Assembly (NCBI GenBank): GCA_001466705.2
Contig: LATX02000207.1
Span: 310,001 to 374,000 of the forward strand
Reading direction: 5' to 3'
Length of the DNA stretch: 64,000 nucleotides
From: Moniliophthora roreri
Lineage: Eukaryota > Basidiomycota > Agaricomycetes > Agaricales > Marasmiaceae
Under the pieces are notes generated by a model. The model was not told the origin of the DNA. It did no database searches and saw nothing but the letters and a program-made list of their open reading frames with translations. The position numbers and the translations under genes are program-made. Positions 59,304 through 64,000 of the stretch are shown piece by piece; position 1 is the stretch's first letter, and each line of letters begins with the position of its first letter.

Positions 59304-60244
59304 ACATTGTTCCAGAGCAAGCGACACATTCATTCAAATACTGTACCTTTATGAGCAGTTCGAACAAGGGGGTGACCTGTGACTAAAAAAACAAAAATTT
59401 ATTTTTGATTGTCTGTTGCTCCACCTGTGACTTTGTGAAAAATTTCGCACAAAAATACCCATTTTATTTTGGGCCACTTCTGAGTCAGATCTCTTGGCAA
59501 TCCACTCTGCAGATTCGATCAACCTTGTTATGACCAGTGACCGTCATGACCTTTCATGCAAAATAGATCCTCCATGACCTGTAACATTCAAAGTGCTTGT
59601 AAAGGTACAGTAGATTGATTCAAACTCATATAGAGGTAAAAACATCAGTCATCAAGTTTCAAACTGTTTATTAGAGTTGAGACACTACTCTTGGTGGAAA
59701 TCAACAATATGGAGTATGCGTTGGCTTAGCATTATATTTCTGTCTTTTGTGCTACATTTGGACATGCACCACTGCTCCCACACTGTCTTTATTAGGATAT
59801 GTTTTTTTTTTTTTTTTTTCTTAATCCTTTCAAATAACACTCATCTACCTTGTAGATGTGTCACTCTTGCTGCTACATACTGTTTTCAACGTCTTTTGCT
59901 TGTGTAGTTTTATGTAGCTTGCAAAAATATCATGTCACTGGACCCTGGACCTTGCGGGCTATTCCAGACTGGTATCGCTTAATTAACCTGCTCCCCCGAT
60001 TCACCTCCACCAGCATATTCATATAGCATTGTAAAAAGTTGTATTTGTTCTAGCTAAGCAGTGTGAAAGCGGCTCTCAAGCATATAGTAGCAGCTAATGG
60101 CTATGCTATGCTAAGCAGCAGCTTTTGGCAGAGCAGTTGGCATCCCTAGACTCTACCCATCAATATCAAGGCTGTCATTTCTCAGCTAGAGCTCTTGCAA
60201 CTTACCTTACAGCAAACTATGAAACCTTAGCATATTTTTCATAG
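59304..60244. repeat. Contig-end duplication, unit 2
   Basis: Copy of 58362-59302, continuing past it into new sequence. Most simply an unmerged contig overlap. Confidence 0.85.
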
Positions 60245-60497
60245 ACTCCAGCTTTTGATGGCTACTTACACTGCCAACCCGACAATTGATGTGATCTGTA
60301 CATGCAGAAACTTAATTTGAAAGGCCGCTGATAGTACTGGCACTGTCTCAAGCCAGTCGTGTCATAGTATAGACACTACGTAAACATACCGTACATTTTG
60401 CTATTTTCGTGGGACACCTAGCCGACCTTTCCATTGACGGCCCACTGCCTGTAAGCTCAGCGTCCTGCAAGCACCTGACATGTGGACTGTTCTCAAT
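60245..60497. other. Short unique spacer, nothing seen
   Basis: No coding or repeat signal recognised. Confidence 0.5.
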
Positions 60498-61194
60498 CAT
60501 CAGCAAATCATGCAGCTAATGAGCATGGATGATAATCTATTTTGGTCTATATTATGTACAATAATAGACAAAAATGATTTTGGTCAATGATCATGGAAGA
60601 AAATGGGAGAAAATAGGCAGAAATGATTTCAGTTGCTGATCATGGGTGAAAATAGAAGAAAATGGAGGATCATAAGACTCAATTTTTTTCTGCCTTCTAA
60701 AACACAGAGAGAGGGGTCTATATGGTAGAGAGGACTTATTGGTTAATGTTCTGACTGATAAAAACACTAGCCAAGGCTGGAGGGATGCAGGTTTTCCCTA
60801 AATTAGCTGCAGGGGGATATATTGTACTGTGTACACTGGAATGTTATATGGCACTTTGGCACAGTGGTTATGTTGTGGCCCGAGCTCCTGTGTTGGCTTA
60901 CAAAGCAACACTGGTGTCACTGGTTCGATTCTGCCAGGTGGCAGTATACATTTTCTCTGTCCAGCCAACTCTCATGAAAATGGGCAATTATGGGCAAAAT
61001 GGATGATAATGGTGGAAATGGGTGATTATGGGCAAAATGAATGATCACCCATATTGCTCATGATCTTCCATGATCACTGGGCAGGGTCTGTTTTCTGCCA
61101 TTATCAAGGCCAAAATAGGTAATAATGTATTTTGGTCATGATAGTCTATTTTGGTCATTTTCTGCTATGATCAATAAGTGTTTGATTTGCTGAT
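60498..61194 (+). mobile_element. tRNA-cored terminal-inverted-repeat element, family 2
   Basis: About 700 bp. Ends CATCAGCAAATCA and, reverse-complemented, TATCAGCAAATCA. Arms are made of GATCATGG and GAAAATGG/GGGCAAAATG words. Centre: A box TGGCACAGTGG at 60857-60867 and B box GGTTCGATTC at 60922-60931, spaced 54 nt as in family 1, preceded by a shared GGGGATATATTG segment. The plan is the same as family 1 with different arm sequence. Confidence 0.68.
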
Positions 61195-62086
61195 AATCAT
61201 GCCATGGGTCATTTATGACTTCCACCATGGTGTACATATTTCTGTATGCCAGCTGTATGCCCACATTATGTCGGAAAACTGCTGGGCAGCTTTTAAGGTA
61301 CCTGGGCTTTTAATCAGCCTGGACTCCCTTATTTGGACCCTAATAAGGGGTTTATTTGGGCACAGGGCTGGGATGGTGAGCACTCACTTGCTCGTCGTTG
61401 TCAATTGCTTCCTACTGCTTCTTTGCCTCATCAACTTCACTTATATCTATCCTCATCAATGTAAGTGGTACATCTCTTAATGCTTAGTGAGTAAAAATTG
61501 CTTTTTGATCTTGTTTACTAGACTGAAAATATCAAAACTGAATGCTCTTAACTTTTGCATCCAGGGCTCAGGCTTCTGCAATCAAACCATGACCCACATC
61601 ACCTACAGGCCTAAGCCATTCCTCAACATCTTTCCCAGTGGGCAGGGCTTCAGTAGCTGAAAAGATAGGACATGGTACATGTCAAGAGCAATTTCTGTAT
61701 GCTTCAATACTGGTACTTATTTGTATAGAAATTAATAGGGTCCAATGCATTGAACACAGCACATTTTGGGCATGTTTGATTGGTAAGTCTGGAAATACTG
61801 GTCCCTTTTCCAAATGAAGCAATATTTACCATTTATGTGCTTAATCTCAATGGAAAGGAAGGTCAGCTAGTATGTGTACATTAAGTGTATGTTCTACTAC
61901 GCTTACACTAGCAACTCCAGGTACTACCTCTGACAGTTAGAGACATTGTATGAGGTATGAAAGTCAATACTGAATGGGCAGGCACCACTGGTATGGTTGT
62001 GTCTGGAAATGGGCAGTGTGAGTGTCACAAGTACAGTGAACAGTAGTATATATTAACGTGAGGTTCTAGGAAATATATCAGCTGTT

Positions 62087-62170
62087 TGGCATAGTAGACT
62101 GCACCTTTGGCCCAATAACTAAAAAAAAGGCCTTGATTACAAGGGACCTTATAAGGTCAGTGGTTCAAGC
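62087..62170 (+). other. Possible tRNA-derived (SINE-like) promoter
   Basis: A box TGGCATAGTAG at 62087-62097 fits the consensus. The B box GGTTCAAGC at 62162-62170 fits except for the last base. Weaker than the other cores. Confidence 0.35.
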
Positions 62171-62187
62171 TGGAGAGAGTAATGGCA

Positions 62188-62853
62188 GGAATTATTTTGG
62201 CTGGTCATTTCTACTGCTTTATAATCCACCTTCTAAGCATTCTTACATACTTGCTTAAAATCAAAAACTTTTCTATTAAAAGCTCTTATATGGGCCAGCT
62301 GGCCCTTATGGCCTTATTTACCCTTTTAAGCCCTTTTAAGCCCACACCACAAATTTCCGACATACGGTACCTGCTAATATGTCTAACCTAGAAAAGACCC
62401 ACTTTTATTCATTGTACACTACTTTTGAATTGGAACACTTTGGTATGACACAAGATAATGGGTAATAAGGACTAGAGTGAGCCCAGTCTGCTAGTCATTG
62501 CCTTAGAGAAGCTACAGTGTGTTGGAAAGTACAAAGAGCTATATGATATGCTATACAGAGGTGTCGAAGCTGTACTTCCTGACTTATCTATATATCAGAT
62601 CTAAAACAGATCACTCCCAAAACCTGTAGGGAACCTAATTATGGCCCAATGAATGCATTGGCTAGTTAACCAAGCTCTCAAAGTGCTATCAAGGGGATTT
62701 TAATTTCTACTTTACCTTTCTATGATATCTGCAAAGTGCAATCTGCAGTCAAACAGTACAGAGGTACTTAGAGGAGACGTTAAAACAGAAAGATGACTTA
62801 GAACAGGAACAATCATAGAACGATCCTCCTTCAAAGTCAATATATGGATCAGA
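62188..62853. repeat. Contig-end duplication at the gap 62854, unit 1
   Basis: 666 bp repeated at 62855-63520 with a few substitutions (for example near 62455 and 62515), as expected for two alleles or diverged repeats. Confidence 0.85.
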
Positions 62854-62854
62854 N

Positions 62855-63520
62855 GGAATTATTTTGGCTGGTCATTTCTACTGCTTTATAATCCACCTTC
62901 TAAGCATTCTTACATACTTGCTTAAAATCAAAAACTTTTCTATTAAAAGCTCTTATATGGGCCAGCTGGCCCTTATGGCCTTATTTACCCTTTTAAGCCC
63001 TTTTAAGCCCACACCACAAATTTCCGACATACGGTACCTGCTAATATGTCTAACCTAGAAAAGACCCACTTTTATTCATTGTACACTACTTTTGAATTGG
63101 AACACTTTGGTATGACACCAGATAACAGGTAATAAGAACTAGAGTGAGTCCACTCTGCTAGTCATTGCCTTAGAGAAGCTATGGTACCTTGGAAAGTACA
63201 AAGAGCTATATGATATGCTATACAGAGGTGTCGAAGCTGTACTTCCTGACTTATCTATATATCAGATCTAAAACAGATCACTCCCAAAACCTGTAGGGAA
63301 CCTAATTATGGCCCAATGAATGCATTGGCTAGTTAACCAAGCTCTCAAAGTGCTATCAAGGGGATTTTAATTTCTACTTTACCTTTCTATGATATCTGCA
63401 AAGTGCAATCTGCAGTCAAACAGTACAGAGGTACTTAGAGGAGACGTTAAAACAGAAAGATGACTTAGAACAGGAACAATCATAGAACGATCCTCCTTCA
63501 AAGTCAATATATGGATCAGA
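62855..63520. repeat. Contig-end duplication at the gap 62854, unit 2
   Basis: Copy of 62188-62853; the sequence then continues to the window end. Confidence 0.85.
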
Positions 63521-64000
63521 GTCAAAGCAGGTGATCTCTTAATAAAGAATTCACTGGCAGCTAAACAATATGCGATAACCTAACTAGGTATAAGGTCATC
63601 TCAGAACAATGGAACTCACTTCTGAAGGACATCCACTACTTACAGACAGATACCACAAGACATACGAAGAATATCTAAATGCATAAGAAGTCCTAAATAA
63701 GACTGAGCATGCACTGTCAAAGGAGATAGGAACAGTAACAGCATGTTCCGACCTTGGAAATGTTGGCATCTAGGCCTCTACTGATGTGAGGATACTGGAA
63801 TGGGAAATGCTGTAAAGAGATGGGACGGATACAGCCATCCACTCCTAGATACCCGACTTAGAAAAAGAGAAAATACAAATTATAGAGCCCAGAATGCCTG
63901 GAAACATAGATACCTGCGTGGATATGGTTGGATACCCTAGTGGCCAGACTCCATGACATCTGAATATTCTCTCTTTTAGTATCTCCATCACTCATTTATT

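Larger units (their letters stand above)
61195..64000. other. AT-rich sequence without recognisable genes
   Basis: No splice-supported coding frame. It contains a gap at 62854, a contig-end duplication and a weak tRNA-like promoter (62087-62170). Probably old transposon sequence. Confidence 0.5.

Noticed and set aside
58735..59907. Two identical 76-codon ORFs
   Set aside because: Both sit in the contig-end duplication across a T-run; no splice support, no domain, and explained by duplication.
60785..61044. Overlapping ORFs of ~72 codons
   Set aside because: They lie on the tRNA-like core and repeat arms of a non-coding element.

Overview
The window reads as nuclear DNA of a mushroom-forming basidiomycete (Agaricomycetes). 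The evidence is many 45-65 nt GT-AG introns, a secreted M36 fungalysin, a FAS1 protein, a NACHT/NLR-type gene, and mobile-element families typical of that class (Plavaka-type transposase, chromodomain Ty3/gypsy elements, hAT relatives, DUF6698-type genes). Gene-rich euchromatin on the left (1-25 kb) passes into a transposon-dominated region. Ten single-N gaps (33747, 36530, 43228, 44648, 48173, 50268, 52619, 53623, 59303, 62854) join contigs, most of which end in repeats.

Left part: an intact listerin gene (LTN1, ribosome quality control) at 278-6353; a non-autonomous hAT element with an 8-bp target duplication; a small two-exon gene; an intact fungalysin protease gene; then an inverted, deleted second copy of LTN1 carrying a solo LTR. 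Next comes an NADP-type glutamate dehydrogenase pseudogene split by a 6.7-kb Ty3/gypsy chromovirus with a CTTTT target duplication, and then an intact FAS1 gene. The two LTRs of that element differ only at ancestral CpG sites.

Middle part (about 29-55 kb): an intact 646-residue DUF6698-type protein, an intact 963-residue Spt5-like protein (NGN plus KOW-like regions) and, divergently transcribed from it, a zinc-finger Plavaka-type transposase, followed by a T5orf172 (GIY-YIG-like) gene. Several occur as partial near-identical copies at contig joints. The block is bounded at 28997 and 55139 by inverted copies of one terminal repeat, CATCAGCGAAATGGACACCT. The same terminus caps two ~750-bp non-coding elements elsewhere in the window that carry an internal tRNA-like Pol III promoter. 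I infer, without proof, that the block is a large cargo-bearing transposon and that the short elements are its non-autonomous relatives. A second chromovirus is nested inside it.

Right part (55-64 kb): an NLR-type gene with a one-base frameshift and a minisatellite in front of its P-loop, a second hAT element with a nested tRNA-cored element, a second tRNA-cored family, and AT-rich sequence without recognisable genes. Both chromoviruses look self-primed (Tf1/sushi style) and share an extra ORF downstream of integrase.
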